The notes under the pieces were generated by a model that was given only the letters and a program-made list of their open reading frames with translations, was not told the origin of the DNA and made no database searches. DNA of 64,000 bases from Anarhynchus alexandrinus (taxonomy: Eukaryota > Chordata > Aves > Charadriiformes > Charadriidae): the NCBI GenBank assembly GCA_008711295.1, contig VUYV01000298.1, positions 533,687-597,686 on the forward strand. Reading direction: 5' to 3'. Below, piece by piece: positions 51,401 through 63,720 of this stretch. The position numbers and the translations under genes are program-made. Positions within the stretch are counted from its first letter, which is position 1, and every line of letters begins with the position of its first letter.

Positions 51401-51965
51401 ATAGTCCCTGAGACGGAGAGGGGAGGCACCTGTCTGAGATATTTCTGGGATGCAGCATGGATCTAGGTGAGGAGGCAAGGTCCCACACATGTGTGTCCCA
51501 GGATCAAGCAATACCGCACTGAAGCTAGTTTCCTGCCTGTCTCCTGTGCAGATGCAAGACTCCTGTAGTCCTACCTAGTGTTTTACTCTTCTCTTTCTCC
51601 TATGCAAAGCTGTTGCTGAAACAAAACTGTTGTTTCCACTTTTGTCAGCTTAGTCAGCTCTGCTGGTGGATCTCTCGGACCTGATGCAAAGGGCATTGAA
51701 GGGGGAAAAGTAGCTCGAAGTCAAGGGTGGGTCTGAAAGTGGGCTTTGCTTGTCTGCTGGGTTAGATGGGGTGCCTGACCAAGTATCTGTCAAAATTGAG
51801 GAGAAAATCTGTCCTTAAGGCACAGAAAGCTAATTCTTTGTGATAGTGGAAAAATCATCAAGTAGTCACGTAGTTGGCTCTGTCTCCTGGGTTCAGGTGG
51901 TTGCCCCTGCTCCCCACAGCTGCGCTCAGCCTGGGCAGCAGACATGCCTGCATTTAGTAATGTGC

Positions 51966-51988
51966 TTTTTTTTTTTTTTTTTTTTTTT
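51966..51988 (+). repeat. Poly-T run of 23
   Basis: A single uninterrupted homopolymer in HUNK intron 1. I did not recognise a SINE or processed copy next to it. Confidence 0.75.
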
Positions 51989-53125
51989 AAGGTCAGTGAA
52001 TTGGGGATGACTTACTGATATGGATAACATATTACTCTGTTCCATACTGTTAATACTGCATGTTTTGGATCCTGCAGCTGTGGAAAATATCAGCTTTTTT
52101 TTTGTTTTTAAACTTTTGCAGAGATTGTGTTTGTGTTGCCAGCAAACAAACTGGCATCTCAAGTTTCTGTAACCCCTGAATTTGTCCTCACCAGAATAAC
52201 TTCTGTGGTTTGCTGTCTAAATAATCCATGCAAGCCTCTGTGTTCTTGGTCCTATCTCATTAGATGGAAGAACGTTCTAATTTAAGGCTGTTTCCTTGGT
52301 GAATCACCTGAGGCTTTCAAAAATGGTGAAGTTAAGCTCTGATTTGCCTGTTGTTTTATCTTACGACTAAATGATCTTTCTTTAATGTGACTAGTCAGGA
52401 ATGTAGCTTCCAGGCGTTTATGGTCCTGATGCTGCTCTGGGCTTCACCCAAGCAGCTGTCTCATGTGTGGTGTTCAGCCTTATCTCTTTATCAAGAGTAT
52501 TTCATCAGAATGATCTTTTAGCAGCAGAAATGTATCCAGCTAATAACATGCTCAGTGATCCTGACTCCTGGCCCTTAAGACAGACTATGAAGCCCCAACT
52601 CCTGTGGTTTTATCTTTCAATTCCTCTGCTGGTAAAACTTGACTTTGATTCAAGGTGTTTGTGTCAAAGGGTCTAGATCTATTTTCGTTGTCATATTTCC
52701 AGACCATATTTTTTGTGGCTTTTGTTCTCTAAAGGAAAACCAAAATGTTCTCTAATCTAACCTTTCCTTTGCTTGCAGAAAAAATAAAGGTAAGGCTAGG
52801 CACGCTGGGAGCTGTCATGTGCTTGATGTGTGCTTGGCACTTTCTCAAGCTAGGAAGGCAGCCAGGTATGCTTGAATAACTTTGTCTCCCTGTTGCCGAA
52901 GCCCACTAGCCCACAGTAACGACGTCACTGGCTGTAGCTGAAAGTGAGTTTGCTGCGAGTAGTTAGTTCATCAGCCATAAGGAGGGATGTTGTATGAGCT
53001 GGAGATGGAGGGAAGCCTCTTAGGCTTGTGCTGTTTGGGTGTTAAAGCTGGAGTAAATAAAACTCTGAGGTTTTAGCCACTTTTGTTATTCTTTCTTGTT
53101 GTAGGACTAAGGTAATGCGGGAGAT

Positions 53126-53625
53126 CATAGAATCATTGTTTTGGTTGGAAGAGACCTTTAAGATCAAGTCCAACTGTTAATCTAGCACTGCCAAGTCCAC
53201 CATTAAACCATGTCCCTCAGCACCATGTCTACATGTGTCTACTTCCAGGGATGGTGACTCAACCACTTCCCTGGGCAGCCTGTTCCAATGCTTGACAACC
53301 CTTTCAGTGAAGAATTTTTTCCTAATATCCAATCTAAACCTCCCCGGCACAACTTGTCCTACCACTTGTTAGTTGGGAGAAGGGACTGACCCCCACCTCG
53401 CTACAACCTTCTTTCAGGTAGTTGCAGAAAGCGATAAGGTCTCCCCTCGGCCTCCTTTTCTCCAGGATAAACAACCCCAGTTCCCTCAGCTGCTCCTCAT
53501 AAGCTTCTAGACCCTTCACCAGCTTTGTTGCCTTTCTCTGAACATGCTCCAGTGCCTCAGTGTCCTCCAGTACCTCAAGATCCTCCAAGGCCAAATCAAG
53601 GCAGACAGCAAAGATGCGGGTGCAG
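53126..53625 (-). mobile_element. CR1 LINE, 5'-truncated and frameshifted
   Basis: It begins with the CR1 3' end in reverse complement (ATCATAGAATCATTG, then the GGTTGGAAGAGACC block). Minus-strand frames contain [20 protein letters not shown] / [12 protein letters not shown] (53177-53365) and then, in another frame, [20 protein letters not shown] and [18 protein letters not shown] (53334-53699). The shift between these frames and an irregular end near 53550-53600 show a decayed copy. Antisense to HUNK, about 1.3 kb upstream of exon 2. Confidence 0.9.
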
Positions 53626-53764
53626 CGTCTTTGTGCCTCCATCTGAGGGGGCAGAGGGATCGTGGCATTTTCCGTGCATTTTGTTGGACCCGTACTCATG
53701 CAAACAAGACTCTTTCACATCATGTGAAATTCAGTGTCAGGCAGGAATACCGAGCACCGTGGCT

Positions 53765-53790
53765 CCCCACCCTCCCCCCACCCCCACCCC
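53765..53790 (-). other. C-rich tract; minus-strand quadruplex candidate
   Basis: Five C runs of three to six bases are separated by single A or T. The minus strand therefore has five G runs with one-base loops, one of the best quadruplex patterns in the window. It lies just beyond the CR1 fragment and about 1.2 kb before HUNK exon 2. Confidence 0.6.
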
Positions 53791-54867
53791 TTCATCCTGA
53801 CAAACAAGCAGCTGTCACTTGGGCGACGATGGACGAGCTATGGGGTCCGGGTGCGTGCGGTGAAGGAGTGCCTTTGTGGCAGAGCTCTGAGGAGAGGAGG
53901 AGCCGGGAGGGAGGATTTCGCGGTGGCTTTTGTTGCTCAGCTGGCACAAGCTGTTAAATCTTTGTCTGGCGCAAATGACCTGGAAGTCTGCAGCACCCAG
54001 TCTAAATAAGAAACCTCAATAAATAAATAAATGTCTATAAATCTGAGGCAGAAAAAGGCAGATACTCTTATTGCGACTATTTAGTGAAGCCATTAAAACA
54101 ATAAAAGGAACCAGATTCTTTAAGCATGGAAAAGAGCAATATCCTAGCCGGTCCCATCCTTTTGTTCTCAGGTGGCGTTCTGCACCAGCAATGAGAAGGA
54201 AAGCCCTTGGATAGGCACTAGCACGTGCTTTGTCATAGATTGTGGTACAGAGTCTCCTTAGCTTTATTATGTACTTTCATGATGGGCTCCAGTTGACTTG
54301 GACAGATGTGAGCAGGTGCGCCACTGAGAACGTGCATTAAAAAAAAAAAAAGAGAAGTTTTGCCTTATTGGGTTTTGCAGAGTTGCTCGGTTCTAGAATT
54401 CACAAGGGGATCGTCTTTCATGTACGTTTTAAAAGAGGAAAAAGAAATGTGGCAGGAGAGTGGTACCAAAATTATTATGTTTTTCATAGCATGTTTTTAT
54501 TCTTTTTAATCATGCAAAACTGACACTTGGCTACAGTTTAAGAAACTTGTCATGGAAGCATATAATCTCAAGTTGTATATCAAAAGCCAGGAAAAGCCAA
54601 AAGTGGCACTTAAAACTTGTAAACACCTGCCTGAAGACTTTCTGGGAAAATAAGTAAAATAAATGCCTAGTGTGCAAAGCGTTTGGGTATGGTTAATGAG
54701 ATTGTCTTCTCTCTTTTGTTACCTATTTCCTTGCAATAACTTTTGTCTGTCATCATATAAGGGAATAAAGAAAGAAATTTCCAGTGGGGTTGGAAAAACA
54801 GCTATTTCCCTGATCTGGGCAGTTGCGCCTGAAACCGTGGTGTATCAGTTGAGACTGACACACATCC

Positions 54868-54886
54868 TTTTTTTTTTTTTTTTTTT
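54868..54886 (+). repeat. Poly-T run of 19 before HUNK exon 2
   Basis: A 19-T run about 85 bases upstream of the exon 2 acceptor. The true acceptor tract (CTCCTCTGTTTTTTTCATTAG, about 54951-54971) is separate and closer to the exon. Confidence 0.75.
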
Positions 54887-54971
54887 CTTTTGAGGTTTCT
54901 TATACAAGGTTAGAGCAATAAATCATTGGTGTGACTGCTAACAACCCTTTCTCCTCTGTTTTTTTCATTAG

Positions 54972-55264
54972 GTGGCAGTGAAAGTAATTGACAAGAAAAG
55001 AGCCAAAAAGGACACCTATGTCACCAAGAATCTGCGACGGGAAGGGCAAATCCAGCAAATGATCCGCCACCCGAACATTGCTCAGTTGCTGGATATACTG
55101 GAAACTGAAAACAGCTACTACCTTGTCATGGAGCTGTGCCCTGGTGGCAACTTGATGCACAAGATCTATGAGAAAAAAAGACTCGAGGAGCATGAAGCGC
55201 GCAAATATATCCGTCAGCTTATCCTGGCAGTTGAACATCTTCACCGGGCAGGAGTAGTTCACAG
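54972..55264 (+). CDS. HUNK: HUNK coding exon 2 (kinase N-lobe to catalytic loop)
   Basis: A 293-base exon sits between a good acceptor (polypyrimidine plus CATTAG, ending 54971) and a good donor (CAG|GTAATC from 55265). It starts in phase 0 and ends after two bases of a codon. It encodes 97 residues plus the start of an Arg: VAVK at residues 1-4 (the ATP-anchoring lysine, equal to Lys91 in mammalian HUNK), the C-helix Glu at 24 (NLRREGQIQQ), gatekeeper/hinge LVMELCPGGN around 51-60, and VVH at 95-97, which opens the HRD catalytic loop. The sequence is nearly identical to human HUNK as I recall it. HUNK is a SNF1/AMPK-related serine/threonine kinase linked to mammary gland and neural biology. 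The glycine loop (exon 1) and the DFG segment (exon 3) are not in the window. The GTG at the start is an ordinary Val codon, not an initiator. Confidence 0.97.
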
Positions 55265-55639
55265 GTAATCTAAAAAACCCTCTCTGGTTAAAATTTATCT
55301 CAGAGCCTCTAAGTGGTGTTTTGGCATTTACTTGTATAGTAAGGAGTGTTCCTTATAAAAACATATTCTTGACAGCTTTTTTGGCTAATCTTCGTGATAC
55401 TGTTTAGATGCTCGTCTTGTAGACATTAGAAAGCATCTGCAGAAAACACTTAAGTGAGTGTGTAACTTCAGGTGAGCACACAGGAGCTGTGCTGACCCCA
55501 TGTCCCTAAAGATAAGCCTGTGCTTTGCAAATGTAGGGCCCTTCGCCTGCAAGTAGCACTGATTTGCCTCTTGAAAGCGCTGGACCAACGTTAACTAATG
55601 AATCGTTTCACTGTTTCTTTGAGGAGGTGGTTGTGTCTG

Positions 55640-55780
55640 TTGTTTTACTGGTGCAAGTACAGCAGTATGGGGAGATGAAATGATTTGCCCAAAGCCTCAC
55701 AGTGACACAGGTGGAACAAAACCTGGATGGGACCACAGAAGTCCATTGCTTCTGCTTTTTCTGCTGACTACATTGCCCCA
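55640..55780 (-). repeat. MIR-like SINE relic (reverse orientation)
   Basis: The plus strand follows the reverse complement of the MIR core and tRNA head: GGGGAGATGAAATGATTTGC, then CCAAAGCCTCACAGTGACAC, then an AACCTGG block where the tRNA B-box lies, then GACTACATTGCCCC like the A-box end. The order and spacing match over about 140 bases with moderate divergence. MIR/CORE-SINEs are old amniote-wide elements and are sparse in birds. Lies about 375 bases downstream of HUNK exon 2. Confidence 0.72.
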
Positions 55781-58700
55781 ACAGGACCTCACAAGTTTGA
55801 ATTCTGTGAAGTGCAATGCAGAGCACACAACTGTTTAGTTCATCTCACAGTGTCTTCTCAGGTGGGATCCAGAGCTGTTGTGGTACACCACTATCTATCT
55901 TTAGGACCTTCGTTCAGTTGGTGTATAAGCAGGATGTGGATCTCCTTGCAGGAGGAGAATGCTGTGGAGTTAAAAGTTTACCTGGGCTCAAGGGGAAGCA
56001 AGACAAGTTCATCAGAGAGAAGCCTGCAGAGGGTTGCTGAATAAGGAGTAGCTACCTCTGCCTTGAAGTCCTTGAGCAGCAAGTGGTAGAGGCTAGGAGA
56101 GTACAGGTGGAGGTACCACACGTGATTGCCTCTCCCTGTTCCTTTCTCTGCTTATGTGTTCTTGGCTGCTGTGGAGACAGGAGGATGGTGGGCTTCGTGG
56201 ACCTTTGGTCTGAGCCATTATGTCTCCTTGTCTTTTCTTAGGTGCGCTTATAGGGTATTGTCTAAGAAGGAGGCTCTGCTTTCTAAATTTGGGCCAACTG
56301 GTGTTAAGTCTGGACTCCCATATACTTCCCGTATGATGCTGAGCAAGTTGCGTAGGCCCCGTCCTCTTAGGTTATGGGGGCACATAGTAGGAGCTAGACA
56401 CCTGAATACTTTTGAGGGTCGGGGCAATTGCCTTGGCTGCACTGACTCTGTATGACTCTCTGATGGAGAGCTGTTGTATGCACCCATCCACAGGGCTGCT
56501 GTGCAGGCAGCTGGCAAACTGCCTGAAGGCAGCCCACAGTCAGCTCCTCCAGCTGTGCCCAGCTGTGTGCTGAGCTGCCTACTGCTGTGCAACGCTGTTG
56601 GGTGCATCTGGCTGAAAACAGCTTTTTTTTTTTTATCTTGAATCTCTGTGCGTGTTCCCTGTGATCCATTAGGGATAGGTGCTACGTGCACATACAGCCT
56701 TGGGTGTACTGAGGTCTTATCTCGAGCTAAATTTCTGGTACCACTGTAATATAAATATTTGAGCAGCCGCCAACAGGTCTATTTTGCAGGTTCTCTATCA
56801 GCAGCTAAACTGCCGTCCTCTTTAAATTATTAACCCCACGGTTTGGGGCATGGAAAAAGAGTAAGTCTACTTACTGCTTTAAGGGATCAATTGATATCCA
56901 GTACGTACAGAGAGAGAGGAAGGAAAAAGGTCAAAGTTTGTGAGTTGGCTAGAGGAAAACCTGGCAGGAACAAGATGAACGCATTTAGGTTTTAACAGCA
57001 GTATTGAGTTCAGCAGCAGTTCCTCTCCCTGAAAAATTTAGCCTTTGCATAATGGCTGAAGCCCTTATGGGGCATTGGTAGGTTTGGTTTTGGTTCCCTT
57101 CTTTTTCTAAGAGGATTCAAACCCACATTTTGTACCAAAGTGGCTCATTCACAAGGTACAAGATAGAATCGACAGGCTGCTGTGGTGGGAAGAAGGCAAG
57201 GCTTTGGGGTCCAGAGAGAATATGAGCACGAGTTCCTGTACGGATGCTGCATGTTTTGGCCCTCAGCAGTTTTGGCCCTCACCCCCTCTTTCCCTCTGCT
57301 GTCTCTGTGAACATAAGCGCAGCTCACAGAGACTGAAGTGTGAGGGACCTTCGTGAGCCGAGGGAGGAAGCAGCCCTGGAAACAGTCATTATGCTCTGCT
57401 GCATCTGGCAGCTGAGCTCTCTCCGTCCAGCCCCGTGGTGTTGGATTAATCCTTACCCCAAAGGCAGCGTACTCCATCCACTCCATTTCTCAAATCACAG
57501 TGGGGCACAGAGCTTGTCCTCGAGAGTCTTCCATCCAGATAATGAGCAGGTCCGATTCTGCTTAAACTGATAACATTTGACAGAATCACAGGCAGTATAT
57601 CTGCAAGTATTTTCTGTAGCTTAACCATTCAATGTCTTGACTTACCCTGAAAACAAAGTACGTAGAGCAGCATAGAGATGCAGGAAAAACACTGATGGCG
57701 TGATCCACATTTATTCTTCTGGCTCTCTGTGAGCAAGAGATGGAGAAAGAATAATAGTAACCCCAGGAGTTGTCCTTCAGCGTCTCGGGCTTTTGACTCT
57801 GGCAACTCTAAAAACAGACTATTCAATCGGCAGCTGAAGAGGGGGAAAAAATAGTGCAGAAGTCTGATTCATTCTCACCCTGGATAAAATGGCAATGTTC
57901 TGTTGTTGTTATTGTTGTTATTTTTAAAACAGGTAAAAATAACAGCACTTTCATCTAGGTGGTGATCTGTGGGTGTTTGCATTCACTGCGTGTGAAACAA
58001 AACACGGCATCCTAGGCCAGAAAGCGGTCTGCTGTTTGTCTCTCTCCAAATGCTTTCATCATTCGCATTGAGTGGGGCAGGACATTGAAAAGTGTTCAGT
58101 GACTGTTTTGTTGCAAAAGTCACCAGCGTTTTTGTCTGCGTTATTCGGGGAATAATATAGATGACTTGCCCTGTTGTATAACTCAGGATGAAAAAATGCC
58201 AGATGAAATAAGTTGCATGAAATTTGATTACATTATTTGATGAATATTACTCGGCAAGCTTCATGACTTACAATCAAGACTTGGCATAGCAGAAAAGCAC
58301 TCTGGAAAAGAGCTGGGACCCACAACTCTTTGGAAATGCCTCTTCTAAGAGGCACCGATGTGCGAACAGCCTAAAATTAAAAAACTTCAAGAAACTTCAT
58401 TTTATTTAGAGAAGTTAAAAAAAGAATACTCATGTTTGACTGTATAGATAACATATCATCTGCTACGATGGATGAAGACTGCAAGTTCCTGAGTGCGGGA
58501 GCTACATCTTCAGTGGGGGGTGTCAGGGGTTCAGAACCCCTTGGCCGCTCGCTGAAAAAAGAAATGGCGCTATTCTATATATAATTGCATGTAATCATTT
58601 GTGTTTCATTCCTTCTATCAGAAGAGCTGGTTGGTTGCTAAAAATATACTTGCAACAAGCTCAGCTGTGAATCAGGTAGGAATATTTATCTTCCCTCTGA

Positions 58701-61700
58701 CAGAGGAAAACAAACCCAAATGGCAATATCTGGTGAAGCTTTCTCTTTTCAGAGGGTGTTTACATAGGCCTTCATGCTGTCAAAAAGCACGATGAACAAT
58801 AAGCCCCTTGGGAGCGTAAGGACAACAGAGAAAATCAAGTGAAAGCCTTGGTGCTTGCCACTGCATCCCACAGGAAATTCTCAACAACCCTTTTAAAGTA
58901 ATTTTAACAAAATTCAATCCCATTCAGTGCAATTACTGTCAGGATGTCAAAGAAAAGAATTTAATAATGTATTGGTAGCAGAGATAGCTTTCTGTATTCC
59001 CCTTTTTTATGTCTTCGTGGCAGCATATTCGTACCTTCCACTGCCATTTTGTAATTAAAAGCAGGTCAGGAGTTTGAAAGACACAAAAAACCCCCCTGAG
59101 GTTTTGAGCGGAGTTTATATATTTTTTTCCATGATCTCTTTTCCCTAGCAGAGTAATGTGGTGCCATGCAATCCAGTTGCTCAGGGTGCTACGGGATTCC
59201 TGCCTTGGTACCCGCTACTTTGACATGTTGGCTTTGATAACTTCCATCCTATTAATTTTAAGTGCCAGTAGTCTGGCTGCTGATGCAATATTTATGACAG
59301 ATCCTGCACTACAGAACAAAGTCTCCTTTTGAAGTGCAAAGCTGGTTTGTCTTTCTATTTTATGTCAGATTTCAAAAGTACCTTTGGGCGTTCTCTCTTG
59401 GAGTACTCTGCTGTAAACAAACTAAACATTGTTTTAGTGAAGACAGTAGACTGAATTCCTCTTTTACAGAGGCAACGGCATTGAATTCAGTGACATTGTG
59501 ACTGATAGAAGACTCAGGCTCAATAAATAATATTTTGATAACAAAGCCTTTGAAATGTATATTGACGTGATGATGAACCCATATCTCCGTGACCTTTCCA
59601 GCTCACCTCTGGCTCTTGCATGGGGCTAGAAAGTGGGATTGCAGGTTGGTAGTTCTGGAGTGATTTTCCGTGGTGCTGTTCTGATTAAAAATAAGATGCA
59701 TGAGACAGCAGCTAACCACTGCTGCTCTGCAGCTGCTTGCTGGTAAAACCTTCCTTCTCATCCCTCCTCCCCCAGACAAGAAATAAAGTGTGTAATGCAG
59801 AAACTTAAATTTTGCTGTCTGATGCCTGCGATGACACTGAATAAGCTTCTTTCAGAAGCACGCTGAGCTGACAGCTGAAGCCTGGGGTGGCTGGCTCAGT
59901 GGAGCAGGCCTGTGTTGCTCGGTGGAGTCACTGGCTGGAGTTGGGATTTCCAAAGTGGTCTGTGAAGCTCTAAGCAAAGCTAGAGACACATCAGCCCCAT
60001 CAGCAGCAGAACAGACCATCCCATGAAGAAGGCGTATTTTCAAATGCGGGGCAGGCCGACTGTATGCTGCTAGCTTCGCAAGCTGACAAGGCATAAATAT
60101 ATGCTGATTCTCCACATTGTGGTAACGCAGCTTGATCTTTCTTGAGTGTCTTCATTATTTGACTAACTTGTACCATAGTTAGACTCTCTCAGCGTCATGG
60201 AACTAACCCCTCAGGAAAAGGTAAAATTTTTTTTATTCCTTTTAGGATTTAATCACTGAGGGTATTTTGAAGTTTTTCAGCAGTGAATGTCGAAAATTTG
60301 CTTTAGGGGAAAAAAAAAATGTGAGGACCTGTGACAGTAGGGAACAAGATCAGATTTACTTCAAGGAGGCAAATTGAAGGTCTCCAGCAACTGTGTTTCT
60401 TCTCCCCACCTCAAACCCATGCAGTGCGGCACGTGTGCTGCTGGCATAAGGGAGTGCTTGCCCAGCCCTTTCAGTCACAAAGCAGCCATGTCCTGCTCTA
60501 GGAACCCACCAAGAAGTGCAAAACTATGAGGACCTTTGAGTCCGCAGGGACCAGCATGGGTACCTGATGTTCAGTGCTCTGGGTCTTCCCATTGACTTCA
60601 GCAAGGACTTCAATTGCTGTGTGTGTCGTAGCTGGTAACTCACCTTCTCTCTTGCAGTATGCAGCTATTAAAAACATGCAAAAAACTCCACTGACTGAAA
60701 TAAATAGGGTGGTATGTCTGCTTTTAATTGTTAAACCAATTTATAATATAGTGCATGAAATTCAGGGTTCCCTAACACTTTTGAATGCAATGGCGCTACT
60801 TTTTCCATTTCAATGCATTAATGTAAACATTCAAGCAAAGCAGCAACTCAGATAAGCCTCCTTTGGTAAAAAGTAATTAAAGTTTGAATCAGACAGAACT
60901 GACATAACAAAGCATTTAAGAAGTTCAGGGAAATCGGTCCTGTCTGCAGGATGAGCCTAAGGCAGATGTGTAATTGGATTGTCCCACTGCACTTTTTGTC
61001 AAAAAGAAATAGTGGGTAATCTGGTGCGTTATTAAAGTCACTGAGAGTATTCACCGAATAACCTTTCTGTCCTGACGGCCACGGATCTTGTCCAGAGAGG
61101 CAGGCTCTGGTTGCACTTCTGCTGTCCTGGCTGGGGGTACCTGCCATCCCCCTGCCCCGCTGCCAGCCTGCTGCAGGGGGTCCGGCTGCCCGGGGGTCCA
61201 CATCTGCGTTACAGCCGTTCTCCGGCTATGGCTTAGTCTGGGGGTTTTTGGCTTGGTTGCGTACAGCTTTGGCTTCACTTTTCTAAGGCTGGTACACGTG
61301 GAATCTTCTTGTTAGGTTGTATCAGGGAGTAAAAACCTGTTGTCCTAGTTCCCGGTGTCACAACGAAAAGAAAAAAGTGCTTTTGTGTTGACATGGGTTG
61401 ACAAAAATGTGGTGCATATGGACTATTAGATCAGTTACCACTTACCGGCAAATCTGCTGAGAATAGACATATGGGTAAACAACTTTAATTAAGCAGGTCT
61501 GATTGCACTCTATGCTGAGGCTATATTTAAATTTTTTTTTCCTCCTCCGATAACTTTAAAATGCCCTGTAATGTTTACTTTTAGTTTATTTTTTTTTAAC
61601 CTTGAATCCTTTTAAATATCTTTTCTTGTGTTTATTTTTAGCCCTCCTGTCACTCATTTATTATTCTAATTGCCTGGGTGTCTTTTCTCCTCAGCTTATA

Positions 61701-63534
61701 ACTTTCATCTGTCCATTCCCTTGCTTTTATTTTTAAAGTCTTACCTCTTCTTAGCTAATGTTTAATGTACTCCAAGTTTCCAAATGGTCTTGCTCCTTGC
61801 TTTGAGACGTCGTACTGAGCATTGCAGTGTGTGTCCCGAAGCTCCATGTGCTTCTGTTGATTTCAGTTTAGTTTTGCTTTTTGTGGTCTTTTTTGTGTTT
61901 GTTTTCTCTTTTCCATACTGGGTTTTTTTGGCACTCTGTCCTATTAGATTCCCAGCCCCAATACCTTTCTCGAGCCTAATCACACTGTCTGTGAAAACCT
62001 CCACCTGCAAGCAATAAAGACGCGAGAAGTGAAGAAATAAGCCCTTTTTTGGCAGGTGGGGGAAGCAGAAGCGGGTTGATCTGGATCCATCTGGCAGGGC
62101 ACATCCTCCTTGTATCAAGCCATCTCTCAGCGGCAGGAGTTGCCCTTCGAGGGACACTCCTTTTGGAGGATGCAGGGCGGTGGGTCTGCACCACTGTCGC
62201 GAGATGTGGAGTCTCCCATGGATGAGGGGAGGCATGCCGTGGATGCCAGCCGGGATCATGGGGTGCACGGCCCAGAGCCGGTGTTCGCCCTCAGAGCAGG
62301 AGTGGGGCTGGAGAGCGGGCTCTTTGTAGGCTGGGTCTTGGTCAAAACATGGCCGAATCCTGCTACATTTCTGCCGTGGTATTTGAAATTAGCTGCCACT
62401 TTTAAAGTGGCTGGTTTACTCAAGTTAAGACATTGGGTTATTGCCAGAGGAGGGAACATATTCCCCCCCCTCCTGTCTCTCAGGATGGTGCTTTGTTGAC
62501 TGAGATACGTTGCTTCTCCAAGAAGAGGATTGGTGCAGAAGGCAGTCCTCTCCTCACAAAGTGTTTGGCTGGACCCTCTAAGAAAGCCTGGATATTGCCC
62601 CTGAATATCTGAAACTTGCAAAATACTCTCCTTCGGTATATTTATATAGTATTTCCCTTATTTCTTTTCACACATGAAGCAAGGAAAATCTGTAAGAAAT
62701 GCTCACTGAGGTGTAGAAACATCTGTTTGGAGAAGGTCTTTGTGGGGTGGTATCGATGAAGCGAGTGGCATCCTACCTGCAAGTACTCTTCTGCCTCAGG
62801 TTTATTTGAAACACAGCATGGGCGTAAAATGGAATGGAGAGGAGCGTTTTAAAAAAGGCTTGGACTTGGTCACAGCTATTTTTCTTTCTTTCTTTCTTTC
62901 CCAGATCCTTTCATGTGGAAGTACTTTGTTTGGTTTGCTTGGTTTACTTGTCTTATTTTATTAAGCCTTATATCTTCATCTGTAATAGAGGCATCCTTCA
63001 TTACTCCCTTTGCCTTACAAAGGCAAAATACCATGGATGTCACTGACTTCCCATAATTATAGCTGATGGCTTTATTATCCAGATTTTTCCGAAGCGTGCT
63101 GGGAGAAGCATCGCTGCCCCTCTGAGCTATTGGTATCCTGGCATGCTGATTGTTAGAAATATTTTATGTCTGGATGGGGGAAAAATTCTTGTGATAAAGA
63201 CACAGCCAACTGCTGGAAGTCATGGACAAGTTGTGTAGCAACCTAAATGATTCTTTTTTTATATTATACTTAGTGCTTAGTCTGTACAGTTCAGGGTTTG
63301 GGGGTGTTTTTGTGTGTGTGTGATCTCTGGAATATTTTTCTTAGGTAGAACAGGACTAAGGAAAGCACAACCATGTTCTTAAGTGACAAAAGGGCACATG
63401 TGAAGTGAACAAAATGCTGATGTACATATCAGAAGAAGGGTTGGTCGTCTTGCAGAAGGAGACCGCTTTCACTTTATCCTCTCTGTCTTGCAATTGGTCC
63501 AGGCCCTGATCTGTGCAGTGGCTCTGTGGCATTG

Positions 63535-63720
63535 GGCAGGGTGGCACAGTGGAGAAAGCAGTAACGAGGCACTCAGAAAACCTGTGTGACTTCTTCTCGG
63601 CTTTGTTAGTGGCCTTCTGGATGGCATTGGGCAAGTCATTTCAATCCCTCAGGCTCAGTTTTCACCTCTAGCATATGAAAGTACCAGTGCTGACCACCTC
63701 TGTAAGGAGTTTGGATGCTT
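63535..63720 (+). repeat. MIR-like SINE relic (forward orientation)
   Basis: The core word ATTGGGCAAGTCATTTCAAT is followed by CCCTCAGGCTCAGTTTTCAC, a close match to the MIR core, and then by ACCACCTCTGTAAGGAGTTT like the MIR 3' part. Upstream, CAGTGGAGAAAGCAGTAACG and a TCAGAAAACCTG block fit the tRNA-like head. Diverged but collinear over about 180 bases. Confidence 0.7.

Larger units (their letters stand above)
35481..54971 (+). other. HUNK: HUNK intron 1 (about 19.5 kb)
   Basis: Non-coding DNA between the CpG island and HUNK exon 2. No coding exon is recognised. It holds a perfect inverted repeat (36184-36217), a CR1 tail (37134-37212), an old CR1 relic (about 46040-46560), a 49-base direct duplication (45692-45814), a CR1 fragment (53126-53625), and A/T runs at about 37888-37901, 39472-39502, 48412-48464, 51966-51988 and 54868-54886. 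Single unresolved bases are at 44181 and 45741. The right boundary is the exon 2 acceptor (TTTTTTTCATTAG); the left boundary lies in the gap. Confidence 0.7.

Noticed and set aside
54900..55262. 120-codon minus-strand frame over HUNK exon 2
   Set aside because: Antisense shadow of the conserved kinase exon, which has clear splice sites on the plus strand.
57110..57165. Another reverse MIR-like B-box (GGATTCAAACCCA)
   Set aside because: The core words that should lie on the lower-coordinate side are missing, so a short chance match is more likely.
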